Below are positions 1-11,983 of a stretch of DNA of 64,000 nucleotides, one piece after another (positions within the stretch are counted from its first letter, which is position 1; each line of letters starts with the position of its first letter). The DNA is taken from the NCBI GenBank assembly GCA_003008705.1, contig PDUO01000003.1:1620793-1684792 (forward strand), given 5' to 3'. The position numbers and the translations under genes are program-made. The notes beneath the pieces were generated by a model. It did not search any database, was not told the origin of the DNA, and saw only the letters and a program-made list of their open reading frames with translations. Origin of the DNA: Pezicula radicicola (lineage: Eukaryota > Ascomycota > Leotiomycetes > Helotiales > Dermateaceae).

Positions 1-2927
1 TTAATTATTGATTGATTATTGTCCAGGTTGTCATCCCGTTACCACACTTAATATTAGTGGGAATTTCCACGAGCATGGTATTGGACCTTGGAAGTGGGGG
101 TTACTCATTCAGGGGCGGGAGGGCGAATCCCTTCTCATTATTCTTCACTATGCTCTTTACAGTTATACATCGTACGATTTTCTCGCATCTTGCGTATTGG
201 AGAGTACTAGCCATGGTAAGCTGTGAACAGGTAACCCACTGCACTGTATTATTACAGGTCTGCAATCTGCAGTCTGCTGGCTCAACCAACCTCATCCCAA
301 ACCTTATTTTATCGGGTCGCCTAGATTTCTAGTCTCAAACCGGCAGTTGAACAAATCACATCACAACGGCGGTTGCTGTCGGTGACCTTTGCTTGACTTT
401 TCCGCACCGTACTCGCAGTTGACCTCGTACTTTTATCCGCCGTAGGCCCGAAGGAAAGTGTATCTGGGGAGAGATAATGTAGGTTCATAGGAGTGATAGG
501 ATCAGGTTCACAGTTGAGGGTTGGCTTGTAAATTATTGAGCCAAGGATACCAATGTGTCTCACTTCTTGCAGATGGACATAGATGGACATAGATGGGCAT
601 AGATGGGCATAGATGGGCATAGATGGACACAGAACTTCGCATGAAGCGCACAGCAGGGTACGTACGAGTATGTAGATGCAATACTGCACCGTACTGTACA
701 TCAGTGGAGTTGCGTATCAGAAAGATGTCCTCGCACAAAAACGGATTCAACGACGGTCCGGTCCGCTATGCAATAGTAAGATGGAGAGAGGAGAGCTGGG
801 AGAACTTCGTGCTTGGCAGTGCCTGAGAGAATTAACCAATGTGCGATGGCTTGTCACAAAAGATGGCCGTTGCAAATACGATATTATCATGTCTGAAGCA
901 GTGACCAACAGTAGGTGCAAGCTAGGAAGAGATACTTTTGTAGTGTTGGAAGGTCATTCCGAAATGTAGAGTCTATTACGCGTTAACTTTCTGCATCGAA
1001 TCGACGATGGCGCCTACTGCAGGCGCTGACTTCCTATCGTAGTGGTCTTTTCAATTCTGCGAACTCAAAAGTATGTTCTACAGGCCGGGGAACGGGGGTT
1101 TCTTGCAGTTCTGATCAACCTGGGGCTCGTGTGCTGCATCAAGGCCACGAAGCCCTCAAACATCACTTCGTAAATCGTAATATCACACCAGAAAATAGAC
1201 TTGGGCTGGGATATATTCCAAATCGTTAGATCCACGGCCACATCCTCGGAAACAACATCACATCAAACAAGATCCCCCTAAGATTGTGAGATGCTGGGTT
1301 CAATTGAGTCACGTGTGTCTACCCCCTAGGTCGTCCTGTTCACCTCTTTGTTTCAATGACCTGGCTGAGGAAATTTAGGGGTCATGGGGCTTTATCAAGT
1401 ACGTAACCCAGGCTAAGAGTGATAACACTACCGAGGCAAACGACCTGCACAGAGTTGTCATTGGGCTTGGTACAGCAAAACTTAGAATTCAAGCCTTTGG
1501 CAATCAGTACCATACGCATAGCTCCGGGCTTCAAAACACCATGTGCCAGGTTCTCAATCCATATTCAGCTACTTCCTCAACCAACAGGGTCCGGAAAGAT
1601 ATTCCACGAAGCCCTAAAAGGTTAAAAGATGGTATCAACAATGCATGCATGCGCTACTGTGAGGATTCACAATCTATACTTTCGCTAAGTTGGAAGATGA
1701 ACTCTATCCAAACTCTTCTTGCAACTTGCCCTAACATTTTTGCCTAAGCTGAAGATGGTTCATGCTCTTTCAAAAGTTGTCGGTAATACTACTGGCTAGG
1801 TTGGGCACTACTCTATATTTGTAAGTTAAGTTAACCGGTATCTCAAAAACAAAAAGCCGATGTCTGCAAACTGCACAGTGCACACCTTGTCGGCGGATTA
1901 GAGTTTACAAAAGTACAGGATTTGGTTTTAAGGAGACATCCGGGAACCCTGGGCCTGCTTGTCCCATGTGCTTGTCTACCTTCTGTATTTGTCGTTGTTT
2001 ACATAGATCGGTCGAGACTTGGGGCATATGAAGTTCAGGGTTTGTAGCACGTGCTTGATCTCTGGCCCTATGAGACTGTTGGACCTTTGAAACCCACGCA
2101 AGTTATCCTAGTATATTAAGAGCGCTACATTGCATTACTTTAAGTCATATCCCTTGCCCAAGCTATAGTCGTCGGCTACCTGAGAGCCGATGATTTTGGC
2201 ACGAGGACAGAGTACTGGTACAGAGTACAGAAGAACGTAGTCGTCAGCTCTGCCTCGCTGCCAGTACGATCATGGAAACATTTTTTATATCCCGCAGTTT
2301 AATACTCCGGGTCAACTACGTTTTCAATTTTTTACAATATGCGATATCTCATGTCGCGCATTTTTTCAGGTGTCGTGCTATTTTGTAGTACTTGTAGAGT
2401 ACATCGCTACCCCTTTTCCCTGCTCGCTTAATTTCCCTCCCTGGCGATACTTCAATATCATCCCGTGGCTTCTGATGCTTGGAACACCGGTCTCAAGAAA
2501 AGGAAAGGAAAAATTAGCGAGTATCTAACTTGGGTCCTGATACGTGTATGATGCTACATTTGACATTTGACACATGCAGTAGCGCTTCGTGCTCACCACC
2601 CTGTTAGGTATCTAAATTAAGTGAGTTACTCATATCTCAAACTATTTGAGTTCTAGTTATTAGAGACGTGGAAACTAATTTTACGTATTTTTATTACTAC
2701 CTTAATAAAATACTAACAGCTCTCACGTGGCATTATTCAAATATCAATTTCGGCACTTTACAGAGTACAGGTATCGAGAACCGGTAAAGGCTCAGCATCC
2801 ATGATGAAACTTTATTTCCACTTCCATCCAAAGATATTACAACTCATCCTTTCTCACCACAAACTTCACAATTTCCGTCCTACGATACCCCTGAACAAGT
2901 TGTTCATACTTTTGACTTAGACTCTCA
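1..2927. other. gene-poor region, no supported gene
   Basis: I see no reading frame with family resemblance here. Open frames of 60-126 codons occur on both strands but overlap each other and lack intron-exon structure or recognisable motifs. The stretch contains one short tandem repeat (listed separately) and several AT-rich patches near its right end. Confidence 0.55.
571..630. repeat. 10-bp tandem repeat, six units
   Basis: Six head-to-tail units of agatggRcaY: two with 'gacat', three with 'ggcat' and a last 'gacac' unit, with no spacing. The unit is not a multiple of three, so it is unlikely to be maintained as coding sequence. Confidence 0.9.
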
Positions 2928-3122
2928 TATCCCTTAGTCTGTTACTTTCCACTTTGGTCAGGGATTGGGCACCCCCCCTTTAAAAAGCAAGCGGGTGATC
3001 TTCAAGCACAAACCACGCAGGGTAAATTCACACCAGACCCAAGGTTTCGGCTGAAGAGGCGGGCCTCGCGAAGGGCACGTCCTATTCGCCCAAGCTTGTG
3101 GAAAGTAACAGACTAAGGGATA
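2928..3122. mobile_element. MITE-like element with perfect 25-bp terminal inverted repeats
   Basis: The 25 bases at 2928-2952 (starting tatcccttagtctg) are the exact reverse complement of 3098-3122. The ends read TA-TCCCTTAG and CTAAGGGA-TA, consistent with a TA target duplication as made by Tc1/mariner-type transposases. The 145-bp interior has no open frame and contains a run of C followed by T and A (caccccccctttaaaaag). The element is short, non-coding and bounded, which fits a MITE; its autonomous partner is not in the window. The 1517-bp mariner relic at 13.5 kb has different ends. Confidence 0.8.
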
Positions 3123-4451
3123 ACGGCTTAATTGCTTTCATATTCCGATTTCCTATCCTTCAATTCGCGTTCTAGTTCTTCTACGTGCTGTTTCTACCTC
3201 ATTCGAAACGTCCTCTGAGATTCACGATTTTGATATCTCCTCCTCTAGATGAACACAAAGATTAACTGTTACAGTTTTATGATTAGGGTATCAACTTGTA
3301 CCTCTCTAGCTGGAGGATAGATTTGATATGGTTCTGATTGTCCTCGCTCGTATGTATGCTTTCTTGGTCGTCCTAGTTTCCCACTTTTAGTTGGTGGAGC
3401 ATATTGCTACTTAGGCTCAGACTCAAGAATTGGAGAGCACCCTGCAACCATGTTACTCGTGTTCGGACTTGGTAGTGATATCGAGAATTCCGGAGCAGAT
3501 AAAAGTGTATGATGCCATTCAAAGAATTGCTTTTGCATATTTTTAGCCTTTTCTATCTGAAGCTGCGAAGGATATTAAATCAAGTTGATATGTAACCTCG
3601 ACGGCATTCCATTCAAAATCAAGGGCAGAAGTTTCGTTGAAAGTTGTTGAGCTCGACATATCCATAATGTTACTGTCAGGAAAGTCCCGCATAAAACTAT
3701 TCTCATTGTTCATGACGAGGGATAGTTTTAATGCTTGTTAGGATAAAATATTTTGAGACCGCAAAATAGAGACGAGGAAGAGTGATTATACTAGACTGCA
3801 GCATACTCAAGAGTAAGGTTCGTTAAGAGGGCTTTGAAAAGAAAGACATTTTCAAGTTCTGACATTGCGAGACGAGTGACAATAAAAAGAGCTAAGAGTA
3901 GTTAAACGCCAGGTTTGGCATTCAATGCTTGTGGGGTTGAACAATGTTTTAAGAAACCACACTCTTCTTCGGCAATCTTCGATCAGTATTTAGATTGAGC
4001 ATTGTCCTCTTCCTAGTATCAATCGCTCGATTCTAGTGCGCTCAAAACAAGATCGCTAAAGTTTCATGCTTGCTAGGTACGAGCTGACCCAATTTAAAAC
4101 ATGGAAGCGTAAGTCTGATTCGCCCAAAGGCTCTTGGGAAATAGAAGAATATTCTCAAAGTAATCCTCTTCTAGTTTGATAAGCATCTCACTTATTTCCA
4201 GTCACGATGTCTAGATTCCTCAACAACACTAGTGCTTACTCAGTGCCTGTGTTTCCATGGAGGCTGGCTGATTCATCTCTACTTGGTCCAATGAAAAAAG
4301 CCTTTAAATTCATTATACGTGAAAGCGGCCGCAGGGTCGTCGCAGGGTCGTCGCACAACGTTGACACGGACATGTCAAAAACGATTAAGGACCTATTTAG
4401 GATAACAATGAAGTATCATGATAGTCCAAATACCTCAATAATGCGTAAACA
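3123..4451. other. intergenic / 5' flank of the transcription factor-like gene
   Basis: No supported gene. An 87-codon frame beginning at 4207 overlaps the putative 5' UTR of the downstream gene; it has no recognisable motif and ends 18 bases after the real start codon, so I treat it as a chance frame. Confidence 0.5.
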
Positions 4452-6290
4452 ATGGACGCATCTCAGTTAAACGCCAGCTGTACGTATAGCCATATCATAA
4501 TTCTACCGCTCTTAAATCCTGCTATCAGGCGCTCTAGCTAACCATTACTTCCTCTTTCTGGAATAGTTCAAGGGGATCAGCCTCTTGACACGAGTCATCC
4601 GACAGCCCAGATCCACTCTACCACACAGAATCCCAACTCACGACAGGACGTCCCACTCAACCAAGATTTCGAATGGATACAGCATGGGGACGCGAGTGCT
4701 CGTCGACGGGTTCGAGCACATGTAACGAGAGAGTTTAGAAGGCAGAAGAAAGCTGCTCTGGGCGAGTCGACAAAAGGAGCCAGGGTCAACAAAAGGGGCA
4801 GTGAAAGTCCAGATACCGAGATTGAAGAAGTAGTCTCTCTCGCGGTTACGGGGACAAGCATATCAATACCACACTCCAAAGGCGAGGCTGATGCCAGCGC
4901 TATAATCCAGGTCCTTCAGTCTTCTCTTGGCTCTGGACGAACAGATCCATTTGCAAGCTTGCCCATTCAGCTGAGTCCTGAGAAACATGCATTATTAGAT
5001 CACTGTAAGCGCCTATCTTTTAACCATTGCTTTTAATGTGTCATTTGTAGATACTAACCCTCATGAAAGTCTTCTTCGGCGTGGCACCATTAAGTTATAC
5101 ACTTGATAGACGAGCAAACTTTCAACACGTGAAGACGCTCAGCTTCAACGTTGCCCGCCCGAGCATCTCAGCATTACATGTCATTTTATCTGCCGCTGCA
5201 AATGATATTGCAGTATTACAAGGGAAACAGGATTCAGAAGATGCGATTATGCATCGTTCTGTAGCTCTAAGTCTTGTTAACAAGCAGCTCGTTCAATGGA
5301 AAACAAGTCCTACAGATGCCAATCTAGGTGCAGTAGCTCTACTTGCAGGTAATGAGGTCAGTTATAGAGGCCTTACCCTCACAGTCCAGTCTAGCTAATA
5401 ATCCATTTACGACAAGCTTCTTTTTGGAACGCCTCAAGATTTCAACACACATATGGACGGTCTTTCAATCATGCTCCAACTCAGAGGAGGTCTCGAAGTC
5501 GTACGCGTTGAAAATCCTCAATTGTACTCTATAATAATCTGGTACGTTCGAAAATTCAAACCAGACGAACACATACATACCTAGGTTGGCATTATACTTA
5601 CATTACTGAAACAGGTTCGACTACTCTGGATCATGCAATCTAGTTTCCAGACGTCGTTTTGGCCCTGCGCAAACAAATGATAACCTTCAGTTACGTTCGG
5701 ATCCACACGACGTCCCTAAATCCATCCTAAACCATCTTCCTGCGAAATATGACCTCTATGAAGAAATTACAACCACTTTTTCGGGACTACAGACAGTAAC
5801 TGCAGTGCTCCGATCTGAGCAACCCAGCAATTCTCAAAGATTGGAAAGCTCGGGATTTGTCAGCCAGATGGATTCTGATTTATACAGGTCAATATGTGCA
5901 CCAGAACGAGAAGGAAATCGAAGTAGGAGACAATATATCCTTCAGACATTTAGACTTGTCGCTTTAATATATACAGCCATAGTCTCTGAGAATGTTGGAC
6001 CTTTGACTGTAGTGTTTCTCAGCAGGCTTGAGAATCTCTTGAATATTGAGGCAGCGGGTTGGGGAACTGAGATCGTCAGTTTGTTTCGGCTAATTATGGG
6101 CAATGATGGGCTTCTGCCAGATACGTATGCAGTACAGATGGGAAAATTAATTGATTCATCGATACCTTTAAACTGGGAGTCTTGGAGGGCTATCAAAAAG
6201 GCTTTACTAACATTTCTCGTGTGTGATGATGTTTGTAGTGGACAATTACAGGGGTTATGGAGGCATAGAATTTTCACAATTAATAGCTAG
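4452..6290 (+). CDS. fungal-specific transcription factor-like protein (DUF3468 type), 517 aa
   Basis: Five exons restore one frame: 4452-4479, 4567-5004, 5070-5356, 5417-5541, 5615-6290 (1554 nt). The second intron has a perfect TACTAAC branch site and an acceptor at 5068-5069; the nearer AG at 5050 would break the frame. Residues about 44-68 contain FEWI followed by ARRRVRAHVTREFRR, a basic N-terminal block common in this fungal family. Next comes GSGRTDPFASLPIQLSPEK (about 131-149), then LGAVALLAGNE, HMDGLSIMLQLRGGL and W.DYSGSC...RRRFGP, all in the family order. The family is usually annotated as nuclear regulators with a fungal-specific domain. I see no Cys6 zinc cluster, so DNA binding is not shown. 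The start at 4452 is chosen because its 28-nt exon splices in frame; the first exon is the least certain part. Confidence 0.8.
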
Positions 6291-7620
6291 TTCAAGATAA
6301 AAACTATATGGTCTGGTGAACGCCACATAAAGAGCTACGAGATTATGAGGAGGACATAAACATTTGGAGAATCAGACTTCTTGATCTGGCTGGTTATACT
6401 ATATATCCGGAGTGAACCGAAAAGCATTGTACAACAACCACGATTGCAAGATGGATACGAAATCTCAGAGTTTAGTTTAGGTGCTAGAAGCTGAATCTCA
6501 AATGTATCACTACATGAGAATACATAGATTGACGTGTTCCACAAACTGCGCCATCCGGTAGCAGCGCATCAGTTAATTTTCATCACCGTACAAGACTACA
6601 CAAAGTATTTAAGTTCTCTCTATACATACATGCTATAAATACAAGTATCACTTATATAGAATTGAATGCTAAGGTTATGTCCTAGAGGATTTCAAGTATG
6701 CCGTGTCTAGTGCTGGCTTCAAATTACACTTTCCCACGTCTTAGAGGAAAAGGCCCCAAGAATTACCACTTTTCTGAGTTGCTTTCTTATAGGGGCATAG
6801 TAGCTCACTTGATTTGAGTAACTATCGCCCACTAATCACGTGCTATTAGCATAAACATTATATTCTCATTTTCGTATATTGTCTGAGCCCCGATTAGGTC
6901 AATTACGTGGCTATATACGCAGCTCTCGTACGCAAGCTTCATGTATCGAAATAACGTCATTTTGTATGGCATTTAGGCCTAATCCAATGCCTCCTATTTT
7001 GTAAATAGACCCTGGCCTCTGCTCTTGTAATTCAGAGGGCAAGTACTCACAATTCACTCATGTATGCATATACCACACCATTTCCACAATATCGAAGTTC
7101 TACAGTAACCCACTTGATTTGAGTAACTTGCTTAATCTAAATTTAAGTGGCTGAGTTGATTTGAGAATCTGACCTAGACTTGAATCTTAGCATCTCACTT
7201 AGTTTGACTTACCTAATTAAATTTAATATACTGTAACTCACCTTGCTCATACAAACAAAAGCTTGTCTATAGATATTGTATCTCCTGTAAAGGACAATCC
7301 CCACCACGGAACCTTAACGAAGAGTCTTAGTAAAGTAACAGTCACGTAGAAGTATACTTTAATCAATTCACTTTATGTTATTTGAGTAGTTGATTTGAGT
7401 AACTCATCTAATTTAGACACATAAGTCAATTCACAATGAGAGTGGTCTGGAGAAAGAACTCATATTGGTAAGTCAATGGCAGTAGAAATATTCTATTACG
7501 ACTTCTTCTAGAAGTGACTACCTCGCTTCATTTATCTGATTAAGTTCAATTCTCTTGTTCGACCTCGGTAGCTTCAGCCTCTGCTGGAGCTGCAGCTTTC
7601 GTAGCTTGGTCATTTGCAGC
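6291..7620. other. intergenic with copies of a short AT-rich repeat
   Basis: No gene supported. The stretch holds several imperfect copies of a unit close to cacttgatttgagtaac: about 6806-6825, 7109-7128 and 7388-7407, with looser versions at 7150 and 7187. Two adjacent copies at 7109 and 7187 continue with similar sequence (taatctaaatttaag and taattaaatttaata), suggesting an old direct duplication. Confidence 0.5.
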
Positions 7621-8767
7621 TCAATTTTGAACCTTCTGACCATTCTGACCGACCTCAATAACCGTTACTGCTTTGGCTGCACCTTTTTTTGCTTGTGTGG
7701 CAGCATCGGCGGCATTAGCTGTTGCATTTTCACCTCCAGCGGCCGCCTCTTCCTCGTTAGCCGCTTCCTCATTGGCTGCTCCCTCGTTAGCCGCTCCCTC
7801 GTTAGCCGCTTCCTCATTAGCCGCTCCCTGTGCACCGTTTTCACCAGCTGCTGCACCATTATTAGCATTCGCTGTTCCATTTTGAGCGTTTGCAGCTTCA
7901 TTTCCTCCATTGGCTTCTTCAGCTCCTGCTTCGGCGCCTGCTATGAAGTTTGAAGTGTTAGTAAGCCATTCATTGAGAGAGTAGAATTATAGAGAAAGCA
8001 GATGTGAATTTTTGGGAGAAGGGTAGCAAGCGAAAACCAAAAAGGTACTATAGCAGGTTGGATTGTGGAGTTAGAAGATAGAGAATAGAGTACGAACCGG
8101 CTACTGCTTGGGCGGCGGCGGTAAGGTCTGTTCCAGCCTTTTCAACTGCGGCTCTTAAGGCCTCAAGTTGGGCAGCAGTGTCACCAGCTGCAGCTATTTT
8201 GTTGAGTTATTAGTATTTAGATTCACAAGCATGTAAAACTCTGGAGAGATGAAATGGAAGTGAACACTTCGAACCATAATGGCCAGAAGGAAACAAGAGA
8301 AAGGGTGAATTTTGGAGTTTGAAGATGAGTATTTGAGTACGAACCTGCTGCTTCATTGGCATCGGCTGCTTCGTTGGCATCGGCTGCTTCGTTGGCATTG
8401 GCTGCTTCATTGGCATTGGCTGCTTCATTTGCTTTGGCCTGTTTTTCTCCTGCAGCTGTACCAAATAGTGAGTTAGTATATTCCAAATTGATCGTCTGTG
8501 ACTTCGTGAAAGCTTAAGAGATTTTGAAGTAGATGAGAGAAAAGGGGTTTTCATCGGCATGAAAGCACGAAAGTGAAAGAACTAACCAGCTGCTGCTTGC
8601 TCAGTTTGAGCAGCAGCGCCAGCTTTCGCTGCCTCTGCTTTATTTCTGGTAGAAATTCTTCGGTTGAAAACATCTAAGTCACGAGTGGATGCGACCTGCG
8701 CTGGTGCACCCAGGACCGAGACAGCCTGGGAAGCGACGAGAATGAGTGAGAAAATTGCGGTCTTCAT
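7621..8767 (-). CDS. secreted Ala/Asn/Glu-rich repeat protein, 234 aa
   Basis: Four exons: 8587-8767, 8345-8455, 8098-8193, 7621-7937; all three introns are phase 1. The product starts with MKTAIFSLILVASQAVSVLG, a clear signal peptide with likely cleavage after Ala near residue 21. Exon 2 encodes five repeats of A-(N/D)-A-N-E-A, exon 3 a short heptad-like Ala/Leu helix (AAQLEALRAAVEKAG), and exon 4 AANE(E/G) repeats followed by a conserved-looking tail AVTVIEVGQNGQK. Exons 2 and 3 both begin CTGCAG, and introns 2 and 3 begin with the same 10 bases and stay alignable for about 45 bases, so exon plus intron was probably duplicated as a unit. The last acceptor is a NAGNAG (tagcag), allowing a one-codon variant. 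I do not recognise the family; a secreted or wall-associated role is inference from composition. Confidence 0.82.
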
Positions 8768-10814
8768 GTTGATTGACAGATAGTCGTGTGTACTTTGGCT
8801 TGTTTAAATGTTCTACGTTTAGGGAAAGTGTAATAAGTTCGATTATAAGCGAGTTAATGAATGTTTGTAAAAGTTGAATGTCGACACAGTCGAGAATAGA
8901 ATGTAGAAAGAGAATGAACTTGAAGATGAAAAGGGAACTTCACTTGTGTTGTTGAAGTGTTTATATAGCGAAATCTAAGTCTGAGTACCTTTGTACAGTA
9001 TGTCAGCGCTAGTAGGCACATCCTGGTCCATCTCCCCTCGCTCCGTATTTTTAGGGCGAAGATTGGCACATACCAAACATAGTTCGTCTCCAAGGAACGA
9101 CAGATTTTCTTATTTCTTGTCGTCTAGCTTAATTCTTTCGTCTTACTCGTGATGTGCTTGTTCCCACTGACGTACATTTCTTTGCCCAGTCTACGGCTTT
9201 GTGTCATCCGAAGTCTTGGAGTCAAATCCGAAGTCTTGGAGTCAAGGTGTTTCGTATCGGCTTCGTCTCAAGTAGAGTGACAAGCGCAATCTTTAGCGAT
9301 CGACCCCATGAAACCTAGATTTTTTTAACCTTATCTAGTTATGCCAGCTCGGTTTCTTTCCTTTTTGGCGCGATTTTGTGAAATAAGCAGCTGTGCATGA
9401 ATGATCCCTTGGACCTCCCCGGAAAATCGGTGTATCAAAAGAGGTAAATCCTCTTTCAGGAAGATCTTGGCTCTTGTTGAATGGATTAAGACAATGTCAT
9501 AGACAGGCATTGAAAGGTGTAGTGATAGGACACACTTGCCTACATAGTTATTAGAATACATTATGCCAAGAAACAGCCAACAAGAGAATCCGACTCCTCG
9601 AAATAAGCCTTGCATATCACTGCCTAGCACGTCAAAAGTGCTTAGATAATCTGATGCGTTTGTTCCTACGCAAGGACCAGGATTCAGTTAAGGTTAATCT
9701 TTAGCTCTCAGAGCAGACGCCGGGTAGATGTCACCGACGCTCTGAAACAGCGCCCAGAACCATCCGTATTGTTCGGTCCACACTTCGCTTAACCCCTCAG
9801 TCTTCTAACGAGTTTGTTTTAGCACGCCTCTACAGCATCCCGCCAAATATATTCTGTTCTGTAAATGTTTTCCAAGTCATTGAATTTGTTGTGAGATTGT
9901 TGAACTTGCGATCCAGCCTTTAAGTGCATTTATACTTCTATTTCTATCAGACTAATGCAGGACGCGCTTTAGTACGGTCCAAAGTGCTGTCATGACCATC
10001 ACGTAACATTAGATCAACTTGATCAAATCAGGCCCATTACTTAAGCCAAATAGGTCGCCAAATGGACAGCTGCCCAAGTCAAGTCAGTTTTCAAGATAAC
10101 TTAGTTACTGACGTCAAGCTAGTCACATGGCGCTTTTGATTTCCACGGAATATATTTTAAGGCCACTTTAGTAGCTCCAAGTTTCGCACTTGTAAAATAT
10201 ACAAGTCCTAATAGCCTCAAGTAGGAACTAAGACATAATTTGCACTTAGTGTAAATAGTGCTAGATTATCATTTAGTAAAACATTTACAGCTAATAGCCT
10301 TCTTCTGTGTTGTCGCTTCTGCTATCCTTATCCGTGCTCTTATTCTGTTAGGTCCCTTCCCCCTCGATTTCAACCCTGTCATTGATATGCTCCTCTTCAC
10401 CCAGATGGCCCGCATAGCTCGAATTATCCTTATCGACAATGGTGTCTTCCTTACTACATAGACTAGCTCACAGCTGATTCCAAGATTTTAGACTTCATGT
10501 GTTTGGCTATAGGAAGTTTAGAGGTCAGAGAATACGCCTACCTAAACTGGTTTGAATAGTTGTAAATAACGAAGCGCCATTAATCACTTAGATGCCCAAA
10601 TACTCCGACATGCTAAGTCTGTATTTATTTCCAAGCAGATTCACTATCTCAAAGATGTGATCGAATTTTAAGGAGCCTGTGTTACGCTTGCGTGGTTACA
10701 AAATTGGCCCCTCTCAATTTAGTATGAGAAAGCATCCTATTTTGGATTGAGGAATAAATATCCATTATATTTTGTAGATATGTCAAGTTCTTTGCACCAG
10801 ACAATAGAATGCTA
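8768..10814. other. intergenic region, no supported gene
   Basis: The right half of the upstream region of the secreted repeat protein. Open frames up to about 100 codons occur but without motifs or splice structure. It contains a 2x20-bp tandem repeat and loose copies of the cacttgatttgagtaac-type sequence near 10075-10130. Confidence 0.5.
9206..9245. repeat. 20-bp tandem duplication
   Basis: Two identical adjacent units of atccgaagtcttggagtcaa. Confidence 0.9.
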
Positions 10815-11983
10815 GCTTTGAAGACTACAGGAGCAATATTGCAAGAATATGGGCAAAGTAGCTGCTAAGCGACTTCGTAGTTCATCGCCTCTCTCACAGG
10901 AGTAAAAGTTTATTATCCGTAGGTAATCGATGGGTAGATTGGATTTAAAAATTAAGAATAGTCGTAAATCTCTCTTGTCGTTAATTATATATACATATAA
11001 TAGTGAAATAGAAATCCATTCCCTATCATAATGCATTCTTCTATAAGATCGAAGTGCGAGATAATAATTTAGACGCCGCCCAACTCCTTGTTTGTAAGCC
11101 CCGAAGCCTATCACCAAGTATCGAACTTCTGCTGGAAGACAACGCTTGTATACAAATGATTATCGTTCTTCTGGGTATTAAAACAATAAAGCTTCACTCG
11201 ATGGAATCCTGTAAATTCCGAAATAACTCCTACAACAACGTCAAGGATCTCTTGCACGGATTTAGAGCTTTGAAATTGTCTCTGTGCTTGGCTCATAGCG
11301 TTAACGATATCCAGGGAAGAAAACTCTCTAAATCTTCTTTGCCTTGCGATCTCGATCGATGACTGGAAGCGGTTTGCTTGCGCTTGTCGTGCTTTTCTCA
11401 ATTTCCTCTGGCGAAAAATTGAGGCCAGTCGGACGAACCCGTGTCACTTGTAAAACCTTGGCCCTACCAACGTCTTTCAAATAAAACGCATTTGTATATT
11501 CCTCGAATTCGCATATCACCAAGCCTTGTGGGCTTGGCGCAAGATGAATAGCGCACCAGAGACGAGTCTCAGGTTCATATGGAAAAGTGATAAACATCGG
11601 GAAGACATCGAGCCGAGATTCCTCTTTCATTGCATCGGGGTTTTGTAGAGCGTGTTGATTCTCGCAACCATCTAGTCCCGCACATCAGCATTCAGGATAT
11701 CGAGAAAGGACTTGAGTGCAAAGAGTTGCTCTGGGCCATATCCTAGAACTTTACGCGTGTTCTCACTAGCAATCCTTACTTCGAGCTGGCTAGTCGTATT
11801 GTACTTGAGGCTGACCAAAGCCCCGTAATTCTGGACCGCTCCTGGTATATGGATGGGCTCGTCTTCGCATCGCCGGTACGCGGGCTTGTTGTCATCCGCG
11901 ACTGCACCTGGTAGTACACCTGGAGCCCCCGATATCGATGGATTGTAGCTTGAATCTCTCTGAGACCCTTCTCGACTCCCCAC
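10815..11983 (-). pseudogene. broken 5' part of a fungal phytochrome gene (PAS and partial GAF)
   Basis: Reading the minus strand from 11983, frame one gives RRCEDEPIHIPGAVQNYGAL, the hallmark of the phytochrome N-terminal PAS domain including the conserved Cys before DEPIHIPG that binds bilin in fungal and bacterial phytochromes. It stops at 11672-11674. Homology resumes in another frame (LDVFPMFITFPYEPETRLW, CEFEEYTNAFYLKD, STTSASKPLPV) and shifts again near 11350 into FREFSSLDIVNAM and SEFTGFHRV, the entry of the GAF domain. Thus one stop and at least two frameshifts break it. Further down the match fades to YRRMHYDRE and LAATLPIFLQY, weakly like the end of the GAF domain. The PHY, histidine kinase and receiver parts, expected over roughly 1000 further residues, are absent, and only AT-rich sequence follows. 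Limits are approximate. Confidence 0.85.

Noticed and set aside
4207..4470. 87-codon plus-strand frame as first exon of the transcription factor-like gene
   Set aside because: Its frame does not splice into the conserved exons; the ATG at 4452 does.
7673..7885. Ala/Ser-rich plus-strand frame
   Set aside because: Mirror of the repeat exon of the minus-strand secreted protein.
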